Positions 26,221 to 35,638 of a stretch of 50,436 nucleotides of DNA are shown here, piece after piece. The first letter of the stretch is position 1, and each line of letters begins with the position of its first letter. The notes below the pieces were generated by a model. It saw only the letters and a program-made list of their open reading frames with translations, did not search any database and was not told the origin of the DNA. This stretch comes from an uncultured bacterium (GTDB taxonomy: Bacteria; Verrucomicrobiota; Lentisphaeria; Oligosphaerales; Oligosphaeraceae), in NCBI GenBank assembly GCA_900548225.1, contig URJM01000003.1, positions 1-50,436 of the forward strand. Direction: 5' to 3'. The position numbers and the translations under genes are program-made.

Positions 26221-26580
26221 TCAGAAGATCACGGGGAAGCCGTCGACATACCCCTCGTTGTCGTGGTGGTGGCCGCAGTTGCATCCCGGGCCGTGTCCGC
26301 ATTCGCCGCCATGTTCGATGTCGATATTCGGATCCACCTTCACAAGGCAGAAATACTCCGAGTCTCCAAGAATCTTCGTGCCGTCGTTCTGTGCGATGGT
26401 GTGGTATGCGGAGGATGGCACCGTGAAGATTGCGCCCTTGGCGGTCATCACGTCCAAATGCCCCTGGTTGATGGCGGCGCGCCCCCTCAGCGCACGGCAC
26501 TGGACGCGGCCCGTGGAGGGCTCCAGGACTTTCACGAAGACGACGCAGAGCTTTCTGCCTTCCAGATAGTCGAGATTCAT
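26221..26580 (-). CDS. Small protein with a His/Cys-rich tail
   Basis: This 119-residue protein is not one I recognise. About 90 residues of mixed beta-type sequence are followed by a short tail, GGECGHGPGCNCGHHHDNEG, that looks like a metal-binding site (three Cys, four His). The ATG at 26580 has a CTGGAG ribosome site at eight bases; the frame stays open upstream to 26649 but without a ribosome site. It is followed at 55 bp by hisD, itself a zinc enzyme, and argS. A role in zinc or nickel handling is possible but unproven; another reading is a small beta-barrel adaptor. Confidence 0.7.
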   Translation of the reverse strand: MNLDYLEGRKLCVVFVKVLEPSTGRVQCRALRGRAAINQGHLDVMTAKGAIFTVPSSAYHTIAQNDGTKILGDSEYFCLVKVDPNIDIEHGGECGHGPGCNCGHHHDNEGYVDGFPVIF

Positions 26581-26758
26581 GGCGTGGCTCCAGTGGGTTC
26601 GGAGGGTTTTGGGGCGAGGGTGGAAAAAGGTTCGGCCGACCTCGCGCATCGAAGAGCAATCAACGCGCCAAGTCGGCCGGGGTTGTCAGGAACCCGTGGG
26701 GCGAAGCGGCGGCGGTGCCGTCGCCACAACGCCCTGTGGGGATGCCTGTGTGCGAGAA

Positions 26759-28573
26759 CTAGCCCAGGCGGGCCTTCAGCTCGGCCAGCTGGTCGCGGAT
26801 CTCGGTGGGAAGCGGATGGTCGGCATACTTGTCCAGCTTGTTCAGCCACTCCTCGAACTGAGGCAGAGTCGACTTCCAGCCTTCCTTGTCGACGGAGAGC
26901 AGGGTGTGCTTGTCTTCGGGGCTGACATTCAGGCCGGTCATGTCAATGGCATCCTCGGTGGGCAGGTTGCCAATCGCGGTCTCGTTCGCCGCGGCGACGC
27001 CGTCGCAACGCTCGAAGATCCACTTGAGGACGCGGCTGTTGTCGCCGTAGCCGGGCCACAGGAAGTGTCCGTCTTCGCCACGGCGGAACCAGTTGACGTA
27101 GTAGATCTTGGGCAGCTTGGCACCTGGGTGCTTGCCGATTTCGAGCCAGTGGCGCAGGTAGTCGCAGACGTTGTAGCCGATGAAGGGCAGCATCGCCATC
27201 GGGTCGAAGCGGAGCTGTCCGGCGCCGCCCAGGGTGGCGGCAGTCATCTCGGAGGACATGGTTGCGCCCATGAAGACGCCGTGCTCCCAGCTACGGGACT
27301 CGTTGACCAGCGGGACGACGGTCTTGCGGCGGCCGCCGAAGAGGATTGCGGAAATCGGAACGCCCTCGGGGCTCTCCCATTCGGGTGCGATGACGGGGCA
27401 CTGCCTTGCGGGGGTGGTGAAGCGGGAGTTCTTGTGGGCGGCGGGGCCGCTGGGGTTCCAGGCCTTGTTCCAGGGGCGGCGCAGCCAGTCGACCACGGTG
27501 CCGGGGTCCTTGACGTCGCCGTCTTCCCACCAGTATCCGTAGTCCTCGGTGAGGGCGACGTTGGTGAAGATGGTGTTGCCGCCATTGATGGTCTTCATGG
27601 CGTTGGGGTTGGAGTGCATCGAGGTGCCGGGGGCGACGCCGAAGAATCCAGCCTCGGGGTTGATGGCGCGGAGGACGCCGTCCTTGTCAAAGCGCATCCA
27701 GGCGATGTCGTCGCCGACGGTCTCGACCTTCCAGCCGGGGATGGTCGGGGTGAGCATGGCCAGGTTGGTCTTGCCGCAGGCGCTTGGGAAGGCGCCGGTG
27801 ATGAACTTGTACTTGCCTTCGGGATTGGTGACCTTCAGGATGAGCATGTGCTCGGCCATCCAGCCTTCCTCGCGGGCCAGGACGCTGGCAATGCGGAGCG
27901 CAAAGCACTTCTTGCCAAGCAGGGCGTTGCCGCCGTATCCGGAGCCAAAGGAGATGATCTCGCGGGTCTCGGGGAACTGGGAGATGTACTTCTTCTCGAC
28001 GGGGGCGCAGGGCCACGGGACGTCCGCCTGGCCATCGGCCAGAGGAGCGCCGTTGGAGTGGACGGCGTGGATGTATTCGCGGCCGGCGTCAATGCGGTCG
28101 AGGATGGTCTGGCTCACGCGGGTCATGATCATCATGTTGACGACCACGTACGCGGAGTCGGTGATCTCGATGCCATACTTGGCCAGGGGGGACTCGGGGT
28201 TGCCCATGGAGAAGGGAATCACATACATGGTGCGTCCGGCCATGCAGCCGTCGAAGATCTTGCCGAACTCCTCCTTCATCTCGGCAGGAGCCTTCCAGTG
28301 GTTCGTGACACCGGCGCCGGCTTCGTCCTTCGCGCAGATGAAGGTACGCTCCTCGACACGTGCGACGTCGCTCTTGTCAGAACGGGCCAGGTAGGAGTTG
28401 GCGGGGGTCTTCATCTTGATGAAGGTGCCGACCTTCACCATAAGGTCGCACAGGTCGTCATATTGCTTCTGGGAACCGTCGCAGAACTCGACATGCGCAG
28501 GCTTGCACTTGTCAATCCAGCCCTGCAGCCAGCTCTTCAGCTCGGCATTCTTCAGATCATTCATTGTGATCAT
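26759..28573 (-). CDS. pckG: Phosphoenolpyruvate carboxykinase (GTP)
   Basis: This 604-residue enzyme interconverts oxaloacetate plus GTP and PEP plus GDP and CO2. It is the GTP-type enzyme, by length and by the P-loop FPSACGKTNLAML, the GSGYGGNALLGKK substrate and metal segment, and the long C-terminal lid. In gut anaerobes it often runs towards oxaloacetate, fixing CO2 for succinate fermentation. It stands alone on the minus strand: 178 bp separate it from the next gene, with no recognised feature. The start at 28573 lies downstream of a GGAG site about 11 bases away; a second ATG nine bases later could be used. Confidence 0.97.
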   Translation of the reverse strand: MITMNDLKNAELKSWLQGWIDKCKPAHVEFCDGSQKQYDDLCDLMVKVGTFIKMKTPANSYLARSDKSDVARVEERTFICAKDEAGAGVTNHWKAPAEMKEEFGKIFDGCMAGRTMYVIPFSMGNPESPLAKYGIEITDSAYVVVNMMIMTRVSQTILDRIDAGREYIHAVHSNGAPLADGQADVPWPCAPVEKKYISQFPETREIISFGSGYGGNALLGKKCFALRIASVLAREEGWMAEHMLILKVTNPEGKYKFITGAFPSACGKTNLAMLTPTIPGWKVETVGDDIAWMRFDKDGVLRAINPEAGFFGVAPGTSMHSNPNAMKTINGGNTIFTNVALTEDYGYWWEDGDVKDPGTVVDWLRRPWNKAWNPSGPAAHKNSRFTTPARQCPVIAPEWESPEGVPISAILFGGRRKTVVPLVNESRSWEHGVFMGATMSSEMTAATLGGAGQLRFDPMAMLPFIGYNVCDYLRHWLEIGKHPGAKLPKIYYVNWFRRGEDGHFLWPGYGDNSRVLKWIFERCDGVAAANETAIGNLPTEDAIDMTGLNVSPEDKHTLLSVDKEGWKSTLPQFEEWLNKLDKYADHPLPTEIRDQLAELKARLG

Positions 28574-28684
28574 TTTGGTGGATTCTCCTTTACCGTGTCT
28601 AGGTGGAACTTGGGCGGAAAACCGCCCCTGTGAGAACTCTCAGACGGGAAAACGGCATACTATAATGCCCGCAGAAAATATTGG

Positions 28685-29065
28685 GTAGAGAATAGAGAGG
28701 AGGGAGGAGAAAGCAGTGCGTGGACACTTTGCAGTGGGCGTCCGTTGAGCACGGCAAAAATTGCCGTGCCGGGTAGAGGGTAGAGAGGGATATACACAGG
28801 GACGCACGGCATTTTTTGCCGTGCGGTCGCGCCCACGCGCGCCAACCACGCACTACTTTCTTCTCTCTCCTCCCTCCTCCCTTGAAAAAAGATATTCGTG
28901 TCCATTCGTGTCCATTCGTGGTTCTATCATTCCCCCTTTCGTGTATTTCGTGTATTTCGTGGTTCATCCGCTCTTCAATGCACGCACGGCCCCGCCGTGC
29001 TCAACGGAAGCCCACTGCAAAGTGACCACGCACTACCTTCTACCTTCTTCTCCCTACTCTCTACT
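28685..29065. repeat. Modular intergenic palindromic element 4
   Basis: The left arm GTAGAGAATAGAGAGGAGGG leads into CAGTGCGTGGACACTTTGC and CAGTGGGCGTCC, then an AT-loop variant of the GC hairpin (GCACGGCAAAAATTGCCGTGC), the ACGCACGGC hairpin, a right arm, a reversed CACGAA module (about 28885-28965), another hairpin and the final right arm ending in CTACTCTCTACTTG. It lies between the divergent pckG and HTH genes. The loop of the hairpin differs from other elements while the stem is kept, a sign of selection or copying on the stem. Confidence 0.85.
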
Positions 29066-29184
29066 TGCCCCATTCCTTTTGCGACTATTATTCCGTTTGG
29101 TTGGGGCGTGGCTGCCGTGGTGTAGATTTTCGTATCATCCGTCCGTCCGTCCGCGCCACACTCATATTCCAGGAGGATTAAGAA

Positions 29185-29616
29185 ATGGACTTTCATCCGA
29201 TCACCGAGAACTGCCGCATCACCCCGGAGATACAGAACCTTCTTTCCAGGAAGAGGATGTCATTGGGTCTATCCTACAGGATGCTTGGCGAATACTTTCA
29301 CCTGAGCTGGTCCACATTCAGGAAGTGGGAGTGTGGCGATTCCTCCGAGATGAAGTGCAGGCGTTTTCACCTGAAGACCCTCAACAGCTACCTGAACGGC
29401 GAGCACGACGACCGTCTGAAGTCCCTTGCGGATCCCATGGACGACCTTGTCAGCAGCTGGAAGAAGCTTCCCTCCCAGGTTCACCAGTGCATGGAGCGGA
29501 TCACGACCACCTACGAGCTATGCCAGGGCCGTCCGGAATTGCGGAGGTGTCTTGTCCAGGCGATAGAGAAAGCCTCGAAGGACGCCTTGCGGGAATTGCT
29601 TGCCCGTGAGGCGTAG
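29185..29616 (+). CDS. Small HTH protein, probable DNA-binding
   Basis: This 143-residue protein has an N-terminal helix-turn-helix of the Cro/C1 type, about residues 17-50: a helix LLSRKRMSLGLSYRMLGEYF and a turn-and-recognition part LSWSTFRKWECG. The rest is helical with no recognised domain. It could be a transcription regulator or a nucleoid-type protein. CAGGAGG precedes the ATG by six bases. Its stop codon lies 24 bp from the end of the convergent hydrolase gene. I cannot assign a target; it stands alone, with no obvious palindrome at its promoter. Confidence 0.6.
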   Translation: MDFHPITENCRITPEIQNLLSRKRMSLGLSYRMLGEYFHLSWSTFRKWECGDSSEMKCRRFHLKTLNSYLNGEHDDRLKSLADPMDDLVSSWKKLPSQVHQCMERITTTYELCQGRPELRRCLVQAIEKASKDALRELLAREA

Positions 29617-29639
29617 CGGTGTTTTCGTGGGTGGGCGTA

Positions 29640-30416
29640 TCAGCACCACACCGTCGGGATTGACCCCTCTCGTCGTCCGCAATCCAGGAATACATCCTGT
29701 CGTCTCATATCCGTCAGAGTCTTTTTTGCCGTATCCATCGCGATTTTGTATTGGTTGCAGTCGTGGCTGATATGTGCGAGGATGAGGTTTTTCGTATTGA
29801 CGGTGAGCAGTCTTGGCAGCAGTGCGGAGTTCTGGATATTCGAGAGATGTCCCTTTCCGTTGCAGATGCGTTGTTTAAGCATCCATGTGCGATTTGACAT
29901 CGCGAGCATATCCATGTCATAATTGCTTTCGAGGACGAGAGTGCTGGAGTCGCGGAGATTGAACTCCACCGCCTGCGTGGCGCGTCCCATGTCGGTGGCG
30001 ATGCCGACCTTCGACGACTCCTTCGTGAGGACGAACCCCACCGTCTCCGCGTCGTGTTCCACGGGGAACGAAGTCACCGTGAATCCTGACAGCGGGAACT
30101 CCGCCCCCACATCGAGGATGGTCGTTGTAACCGGCTTCTTGAAGACCTCCTCCATCTTCTGGGCGGCCTCATAATGCGTAAAGACCGGGACACCGAAGCG
30201 TGCCGCCGCCTTGTCCACGCCCTTGATATGGTCGTCATGCCGGTGTGTGACAAGGATTGCGCGGACGGATGCTTCGGGGATGCCGGTTTCGGCCATCCGT
30301 GCGCGGAGCATCCGGAGGCTTACCCCGCAGTCGACCAGCACCGTATTTCCGTCGGCGTGGACGGCGATGCAGTTGCCGTTGCTTCCACTAGCAAGAACCG
30401 TAACCCCGATAGCCAT
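29640..30416 (-). CDS. MBL-fold metallohydrolase, WalJ/YycJ-like
   Basis: This 258-residue protein has the metallo-beta-lactamase zinc motif T-H-R-H-D-D-H at residues 57-63, the N-terminal LASGSNGNC that marks the YycJ/WalJ branch, and later metal ligands in LEHD-type VEHDAETV and ILAHIS. These enzymes are thought to act as 5'-to-3' DNA exonucleases or on cell-wall/DNA-repair functions. It lies 33 bp downstream of lpxB on the same strand, so it is probably the last gene of a metX-lpxB-MBL operon. The start is the first ATG in frame. Confidence 0.85.
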   Translation of the reverse strand: MAIGVTVLASGSNGNCIAVHADGNTVLVDCGVSLRMLRARMAETGIPEASVRAILVTHRHDDHIKGVDKAAARFGVPVFTHYEAAQKMEEVFKKPVTTTILDVGAEFPLSGFTVTSFPVEHDAETVGFVLTKESSKVGIATDMGRATQAVEFNLRDSSTLVLESNYDMDMLAMSNRTWMLKQRICNGKGHLSNIQNSALLPRLLTVNTKNLILAHISHDCNQYKIAMDTAKKTLTDMRRQDVFLDCGRREGSIPTVWC

Positions 30417-30449
30417 CTGAAATCCTATATCCTCTTCCTTGAAAGTGAT

Positions 30450-31592
30450 TTACTTCTGTGCCACGATGCGGGCGACATTCTCCGAGACCGCGCCTGCCGC
30501 GCCTAGAAGCCTTGTGAATTCATCCATGCCTTGCAGCACGGCCTCCCGGCGTTCGCCGCCAGGGAGGATTTTCGCCAGTGCGTCGGCGAGGTTTTCGCCA
30601 GTGCACCTTTCCTGGAGGACCTCCTCGAAGACCGTGCGCCCGCAGACGAGATTTGCGATTGTGATCGTGTCGATCTTGATGAGGCGTTTTCCGACCCACC
30701 AGGAGAAGGGGCTGATCTTGTATGCGACGACCACGGGCAGCCCGAGCATGGCCGCCTCCACGGTCACGGTGCCGCTTGCCGCAATCGCGCAGCTTCCCTT
30801 CCGCATCATCTCGCGGGTGTCCCCGCAGGACCAGGTGAACTCGGGGGCGTCCTCGGGAAGCGCCATCTCCGACAAAAGCTGCCGGGCATACTCGAGAATC
30901 GCCTGCCGGGGCAGTGCGAAGTGGAAGCGCAGCGACGGATTGCGGCGATGCAGGTCGACTGCCGCGCCCACAAACTCCGGCATCAGTCGATGGAGCTCCT
31001 GGCGCCGTGAGCCTGGCAGCAGCAACACCAGGTTTTCGTCCCGGTCCGCGGGAGTCTCCATGTATGGGCGCAGGATTTCGAAGAGCGGGTGTCCCACGAA
31101 GCGTGCCTTCAGCGTGGTCGGCTCGTAGCACCTTGGCTCGAATGGGAAGATGCAGAGCATTTCGCTGCAATACCTTGCCAGCTTCCAGATTCGTCCGGTC
31201 TTCCATGCCCAGACCTGGGGGCTCACATACCAGACCACTCGGATGCCAAGCTTGTGGAGGCGTTTCGCCAGCTGCAGGTTGAATCCGGGATAGTCAATCA
31301 GGACGACCGTCTCGGGACGTTCCTCGGCCGCCCGCTTCGTCATGCGCCTCAGCAGTCCCATGAAGAAGAAGAGATGTTTCAGGCACTCCCAGAAGCCGAT
31401 GATTCCCAGCTCCGTCGAGTCCACGAAGGTCTCTACGCCGGCCGCCCGCATCTGCGGTCCTCCCATGCCCCTGACCGTCAGCTCCGGAGCAAGGCGATGG
31501 AGTTCCCGCGCGAGGCTGGCGCCATACCCGTCGCCGGAGGTCTCCCCCGCGACAATCCAGACGCTTCTCTGTTGGCTCTTTTCCTCTGTCAT
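30450..31592 (-). CDS. lpxB: Lipid-A-disaccharide synthase
   Basis: This 380-residue GT19 glycosyltransferase joins UDP-2,3-diacylglucosamine and lipid X to make the lipid A disaccharide, on the inner-membrane face. The N-terminal VAGETSGDGYGASL, the LIDYPGFNLQLAKR and WYVSPQVWAWK motifs, and the FVGHPL segment match the family. Its ATG overlaps the metX stop codon by four bases (ATGA), so translation is coupled. It shows that this organism builds an outer membrane with lipid A. Pairing with metX is not a known functional unit. Confidence 0.96.
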   Translation of the reverse strand: MTEEKSQQRSVWIVAGETSGDGYGASLARELHRLAPELTVRGMGGPQMRAAGVETFVDSTELGIIGFWECLKHLFFFMGLLRRMTKRAAEERPETVVLIDYPGFNLQLAKRLHKLGIRVVWYVSPQVWAWKTGRIWKLARYCSEMLCIFPFEPRCYEPTTLKARFVGHPLFEILRPYMETPADRDENLVLLLPGSRRQELHRLMPEFVGAAVDLHRRNPSLRFHFALPRQAILEYARQLLSEMALPEDAPEFTWSCGDTREMMRKGSCAIAASGTVTVEAAMLGLPVVVAYKISPFSWWVGKRLIKIDTITIANLVCGRTVFEEVLQERCTGENLADALAKILPGGERREAVLQGMDEFTRLLGAAGAVSENVARIVAQK

Positions 31593-32845
31593 GAAATCGC
31601 TCCACTGCGTCTGTTGATGCCGGGTGCAAGCAAATACGCCCTCAGCAGACGCCCCACGGGCTCAGTGTCAACCAAGAACGCATCATGTCCCGAATCGGTC
31701 TGTATTTCGACGTATGTGACAAATTTCCGTTCCGCGAGGAATGCGTTCACGAACTCCTTTGCGGAGGCGGGCGGGTAGAGCCAGTCTGACGAGAAGGAGA
31801 CGACCATCAGCTCGGCATGGAGGCGTCGGCATGCGGCACGCAAGTCCCCGCCGCCCCACTGGACCGCCGCGTCGTAGTAGTCCATCGCCCGGGTGATGTA
31901 GAGATAGCTGTCGGGGTCGAAACGCTCGACAAAGGATTTGCTCTGGTGGTCGAGGTAGCTCTCAACCGAAAATTCGGTCTTGAAGCCCTTCGAGGGATCC
32001 AGGCGATCAAGGCGCCGCCGTCCGAATTTGTAGTCCATCCCCTTTCCCGAAAGGTAGGTGATGTGGGCAAGCATCCGTGCCACCGCAAGCCCGATGTCGG
32101 GGCGTTTCTCCTTGCCGAAGTAGTCCCCGTCCGCGAAGTTCATGTCCCGCATGATTGCGCTTCGAGCCACCGCGTTGAAGCCAAGACCCTGGGCGGAAAG
32201 GCGGGAGCCCGCCGCCATGACAATGCACTTGCCCATCATGCGGGGATAGCGCAAGGCCCACTCCAGGGCCTGCTGGCCGCCAAGAGACCCGCCGATGACA
32301 GCAAAAAGATGGCTGATCCCAAGACGGTCAAGAAGCATCTTCTCCATCACCACCCAGTCGCCAACAGTCACCATCGGAAAGGTGAGGCCGTAGGGCTTGC
32401 CAGTGGCAGGATCTATCGACGAGGGACCTGTGGTCCCGTAGCAACTGCCAAGGACATTCGCGCAGACAACGTAAAAACGGTTGGTGTCTATCGGCTTGCC
32501 AGGACCTATCACCGCATCCCACCACCCGGGATGGGTAAGGCGCCACTTCCTCTCAGGATGGTTCTGTGCAGTGGAATCCCATCCGGCAACATGGGCATCT
32601 CCTGACAAAGCATGACAAATCAGTATAACATTGTCACGCCCCTCCGACAATTCCCCGTATGTCTCGTATTCCACATCCACCTGGGGCAGGACGGCTCCGC
32701 ACTCCAGCTTGAAGGGGTGTTCCTCGTCCGTTATGCGTATATGGTGGGGAATGGTCAATCCGACCGAGGAGAGTGAGTCCGGTGGATCGAAGGCGTGCTT
32801 GGTTCGTGGAATGTCAGTCTTGATTGTCGTGCTCCTATGCTTCAT
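31589..32845 (-). CDS. metX: Homoserine O-acetyltransferase
   Basis: This 418-residue alpha/beta-hydrolase-fold enzyme acetylates homoserine from acetyl-CoA, the first committed step of methionine synthesis. The nucleophile elbow GGSLGGQQALEW, the catalytic Asp in SSDWLYPP and the His in TDSGHDAF form the triad. Family motifs NVILICHALSGDAH and ANVLGSCYGTTGP are present. I start at the ATG at 32845. The frame remains open upstream into a repeat element (to 33289), but that part is only translated repeat. It is the first gene of an operon with lpxB. Only about 43 unique bases separate its start codon from repeat element 5. Confidence 0.96.
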   Translation of the reverse strand: MKHRSTTIKTDIPRTKHAFDPPDSLSSVGLTIPHHIRITDEEHPFKLECGAVLPQVDVEYETYGELSEGRDNVILICHALSGDAHVAGWDSTAQNHPERKWRLTHPGWWDAVIGPGKPIDTNRFYVVCANVLGSCYGTTGPSSIDPATGKPYGLTFPMVTVGDWVVMEKMLLDRLGISHLFAVIGGSLGGQQALEWALRYPRMMGKCIVMAAGSRLSAQGLGFNAVARSAIMRDMNFADGDYFGKEKRPDIGLAVARMLAHITYLSGKGMDYKFGRRRLDRLDPSKGFKTEFSVESYLDHQSKSFVERFDPDSYLYITRAMDYYDAAVQWGGGDLRAACRRLHAELMVVSFSSDWLYPPASAKEFVNAFLAERKFVTYVEIQTDSGHDAFLVDTEPVGRLLRAYLLAPGINRRSGAIS

Positions 32846-32888
32846 GTGCCGATTTACGCCGCGACGGCGGCGACTATGAATAATATAA

Positions 32889-33424
32889 GGTAGGGAGGAG
32901 GGAGGAGAGGGTAGAAGGTAGTGCGTGGTTGGCGCGCTTGGGCGCGCCCGCGCGGCGATTCCGCCGTGCGTCGCCTGAGGTGGAAGAAAGGAAACCACGA
33001 AACACACGAAAAACACGAAAAACATTTTTGAACCACGAATGCACACGAATGGGGCAAGTAGAGAGTAGAGAGGAGGGAGGAGAAGGTAGTGCGTGGTTGG
33101 CGCGCTTGGGCGCGCCCGCGCGGCGATTCCGCCGTGCGTCGCCTGAGGTGGAAGAAAGGAAACCACGAAACACACGAAAAACACGAAAAACATTTTTGAA
33201 CCACGAATGCACACGAATGGGGCAAGTAGAGAGTAGAGAGGAGGGAGGAGAAGGTAGTGCGTGGTTGGCGCGCTTGGGCGCGCCCGCACGGCGATTCCGC
33301 CGTGCGTCCCTGTGTGTAAAACCCACTCTACCCTCTACCGCGCGGCGATTCCGCCGCGCTCAACGGAAGCCCACTGCATAGTGACCACGCACTACTTTCT
33401 ACCCTCTCCTCCCTACTCTCTACT
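32889..33424. repeat. Modular intergenic palindromic element 5, with tandem duplication
   Basis: A unit of about 168 bp is repeated twice almost exactly. It holds the arm, TAGTGCGTGGTTGGCGCGC, the GC hairpins, CGCCTGAGGTGGAAGAAAGG, a CACGAA module and GAACCACGAATGCACACG. A third arm/hairpin unit follows, then CTGTGTGTAAAACCCACTC, another hairpin, CACTGCATAGTG and the right arm CCACGCACTACTTTCTACCC. It sits between the divergent metX and miaB genes and must include or displace parts of both promoters. AT-rich TTATATTATTCATAG and CATTATGTTATACAAAG lie just outside each end. Confidence 0.88.
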
Positions 33425-33469
33425 CGCATTATGTTATACAAAGTGCCTTGACTGCAACTTATTGAATCC

Positions 33470-34813
33470 ATGCCCACCACCTTTCATATCAAAACATACG
33501 GCTGCCAGATGAACGCCAGGGACTCCGAGGCCCTGGCATGCCTTCTGGAGATGAATGGATATCTGGAATCCGAAGACGAATCCACGGCCGACATCCTCAT
33601 TTTCAACACCTGCAGCGTCCGCGACCAGGCCGAACGCAAGGTGATAGGCAAAGTTGGCCTGATGAAGCGTCTGAAGCGTGACCGTCCCGACCTGGTCATA
33701 GGCATCATTGGGTGCATGGCCCAGCGTCTGGGGGGCGTCCTTCTTGAGAAGCTTCCGCACCTGGACTTTGTAGCGGGGACCGACCAGCTCCAGAACATAC
33801 CTGGGATTGTCGCGGAGTGCCTTGCGAAGCGTGGGCGCAGATGTGCCACCGAGATGGGGCCGGGCGTCTTCAAGGAGCTTGACGGGCACCGTTGCGGCAA
33901 TCTTCTGGCGCAGGTTTCCGTGATGCGTGGATGCGACCAGTACTGCACCTACTGCATTGTTCCGTACTGCCGTGGCCGCGAGAAGTCCCGTCCCATCTCC
34001 GACATAGTGGAGGAGGTCAAGATGCTTGCCGACGGTGGCACGAAGGAGATTTTGCTGCTTGGGCAGAACATCACCGCCTACGGGGTATCGGAGGCCCGCG
34101 CCGCCGGCACCTACACCCCGGAATTCTCGGGCTTTGCCGACTTGCTGGAGGCATTGCAGGGCGTGGACGGGATTGAGCGCATTCGCTTCACCTCGCCACA
34201 CGTGCGCTTCATGAACCGCCGGTTTGTCGAAGCCGTCTCCGACCTTCCGAAGGTCTGCAAGTCCTTCCACGTGCCAGTGCAGAGCGGCAGCGACCGCATC
34301 CTCAAGCTGATGCACAGGAACTACACTGCCGCCGAGTATCTTGACAGGATTGCGGCGATTCGGGAACGCCTTCCCAATGCGACCTTTTCCACCGACATCA
34401 TCGTGGGCTTCTGTTCCGAGACCGACGAGGAATTCGAGATGACGAATGCCCTCATGAAGGAGGTCGGATACGACATGGCGTATATCTTCCGATACTCCCA
34501 GCGGGAGGGCACCCAGGCCGCCAAGACCCTGGCGGACGATGTCCCCGAGGAGGTCAAGTGCGAGCGCAACCAGATTCTGCTTGGAACCCTGAAGGAGCAT
34601 GTCAGCAAGGCGAATGCCGCGCTGATTGGTTCGACGGAGGAGGTCCTGGTGGAGGGTGTCAGCCCCCGCAACCCCCGGCGCTGGTGCGGCCGCAGCGACA
34701 CCAACAAGATGATTCTCTTCGCCCCGTCCCCCGACATCCTTCCAGGGGAGATTCTTCCCTTCAGGATTACACGCGCCACTGAAAACGCACTCTACGGCGA
34801 GCTTGCACGATAG
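33470..34813 (+). CDS. miaB: tRNA (ms2i6A37) methylthiotransferase
   Basis: This 447-residue radical SAM enzyme adds a methylthio group to i6A at position 37 of tRNAs reading codons that start with U. The N-terminal UPF0004 domain holds three Cys (YGCQMNARDSE, FNTCSVRDQAE and GCMAQR) for one iron-sulfur cluster. The radical SAM cluster motif is CDQYCTYC (C-x3-C-x2-C) in RGCDQYCTYCIVPYCRGRE. A C-terminal TRAM domain closes the protein. The length matches MiaB (E. coli 474). It stands alone on the plus strand, with LemA 93 bp downstream. Confidence 0.96.
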   Translation: MPTTFHIKTYGCQMNARDSEALACLLEMNGYLESEDESTADILIFNTCSVRDQAERKVIGKVGLMKRLKRDRPDLVIGIIGCMAQRLGGVLLEKLPHLDFVAGTDQLQNIPGIVAECLAKRGRRCATEMGPGVFKELDGHRCGNLLAQVSVMRGCDQYCTYCIVPYCRGREKSRPISDIVEEVKMLADGGTKEILLLGQNITAYGVSEARAAGTYTPEFSGFADLLEALQGVDGIERIRFTSPHVRFMNRRFVEAVSDLPKVCKSFHVPVQSGSDRILKLMHRNYTAAEYLDRIAAIRERLPNATFSTDIIVGFCSETDEEFEMTNALMKEVGYDMAYIFRYSQREGTQAAKTLADDVPEEVKCERNQILLGTLKEHVSKANAALIGSTEEVLVEGVSPRNPRRWCGRSDTNKMILFAPSPDILPGEILPFRITRATENALYGELAR

Positions 34814-34906
34814 CCAGGCGCGGCGCCCGCACCCCATCCCGACACACAGCTTCACACAGCCTCCATCCATAAACCCAACCCGAACATAGTCAACAGGAGA
34901 ACCGAC

Positions 34907-35578
34907 ATGGCAAACGAACTCGACGAATTGACTGGTCCAGTCAATGCCGCAGGACGCGACATCAATGTGATCGAAAAGCAGATTCCCGTGACGGTCGGCA
35001 CTGGCTCGACCATCTTCGAAATCCTCCTCTGGGTCTGCGGAATCCTCCCGGGGCTCATCTTCCTCCTCATGAAGATCGGCGCAAGAAACTACTTCCAGCG
35101 CCTCCAGCAGAAACTCCAGGCGGATGCGTCCCAGATTGACAACTACCTCGAACAGCGCGTCATCATCCTCCAGAATGTCGTCGGCATCGTCAACAAGGCA
35201 ATCGACCTCGACAAGGATGTGATGAAGACCGTGGCGGCATACCGCGGCGGCATCAACCCGAATATCACCGACGAACAGAGAAACGAACTCTCCAACAACC
35301 TCGACCGCTCCTTCAGGTCTATCTTCCCAAATGTGGAGAACTACCCCGAACTGAAGGCGCATCAGGCGCTGGCCGACGCAATGCAGCAGAACAACTACCT
35401 CCAGAGGGAAATCACTGCGGCAAGGACGCTCTACAACGACACCGTCGCACAGTGGAACAGCTCCCTCTTCGAGTGGCCCACCAGGCAGATCGTCGCCGCA
35501 CGCGCCGGATACACCACCCGAATCCCGTTCACCGCAAGCGCGGAGACCAAGGCGCAGGCACGCCAGGTCTTCTTCTAA
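34907..35578 (+). CDS. LemA-family membrane protein
   Basis: This 223-residue protein has one membrane segment (about residues 41-58, ILLWVCGILPGLIFLLMK), then a LemA-type helical domain with the conserved pattern Q-Q-K-L-Q-A-D, an R-V-I-I-L-Q-N helix and the L-Y-N-D-T-V-A-Q-W-N motif before a PTRQIVA end. LemA proteins are of unknown biochemical role; they often lie beside a membrane peptidase or a large membrane partner. Here the next gene starts 60 bp downstream on the same strand. An AGGAG ribosome site precedes the ATG. Confidence 0.8.
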   Translation: MANELDELTGPVNAAGRDINVIEKQIPVTVGTGSTIFEILLWVCGILPGLIFLLMKIGARNYFQRLQQKLQADASQIDNYLEQRVIILQNVVGIVNKAIDLDKDVMKTVAAYRGGINPNITDEQRNELSNNLDRSFRSIFPNVENYPELKAHQALADAMQQNNYLQREITAARTLYNDTVAQWNSSLFEWPTRQIVAARAGYTTRIPFTASAETKAQARQVFF

Positions 35579-35638
35579 GGAAACCCCGCAAACAACAGGA
35601 GACTCCCCTCCGCAGCCTGACCACAAGACATCCACGCC

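Noticed and set aside
32846..33289. N-terminal extension of metX into repeat element 5
   Set aside because: The added part repeats the element twice and has no MetX homology. The ATG at 32845 fits the family length.
32889..33424. CRISPR array
   Set aside because: The repeats are ~168 bp, contain hairpins and periodic blocks, and the 'spacers' are identical. No cas gene is present.
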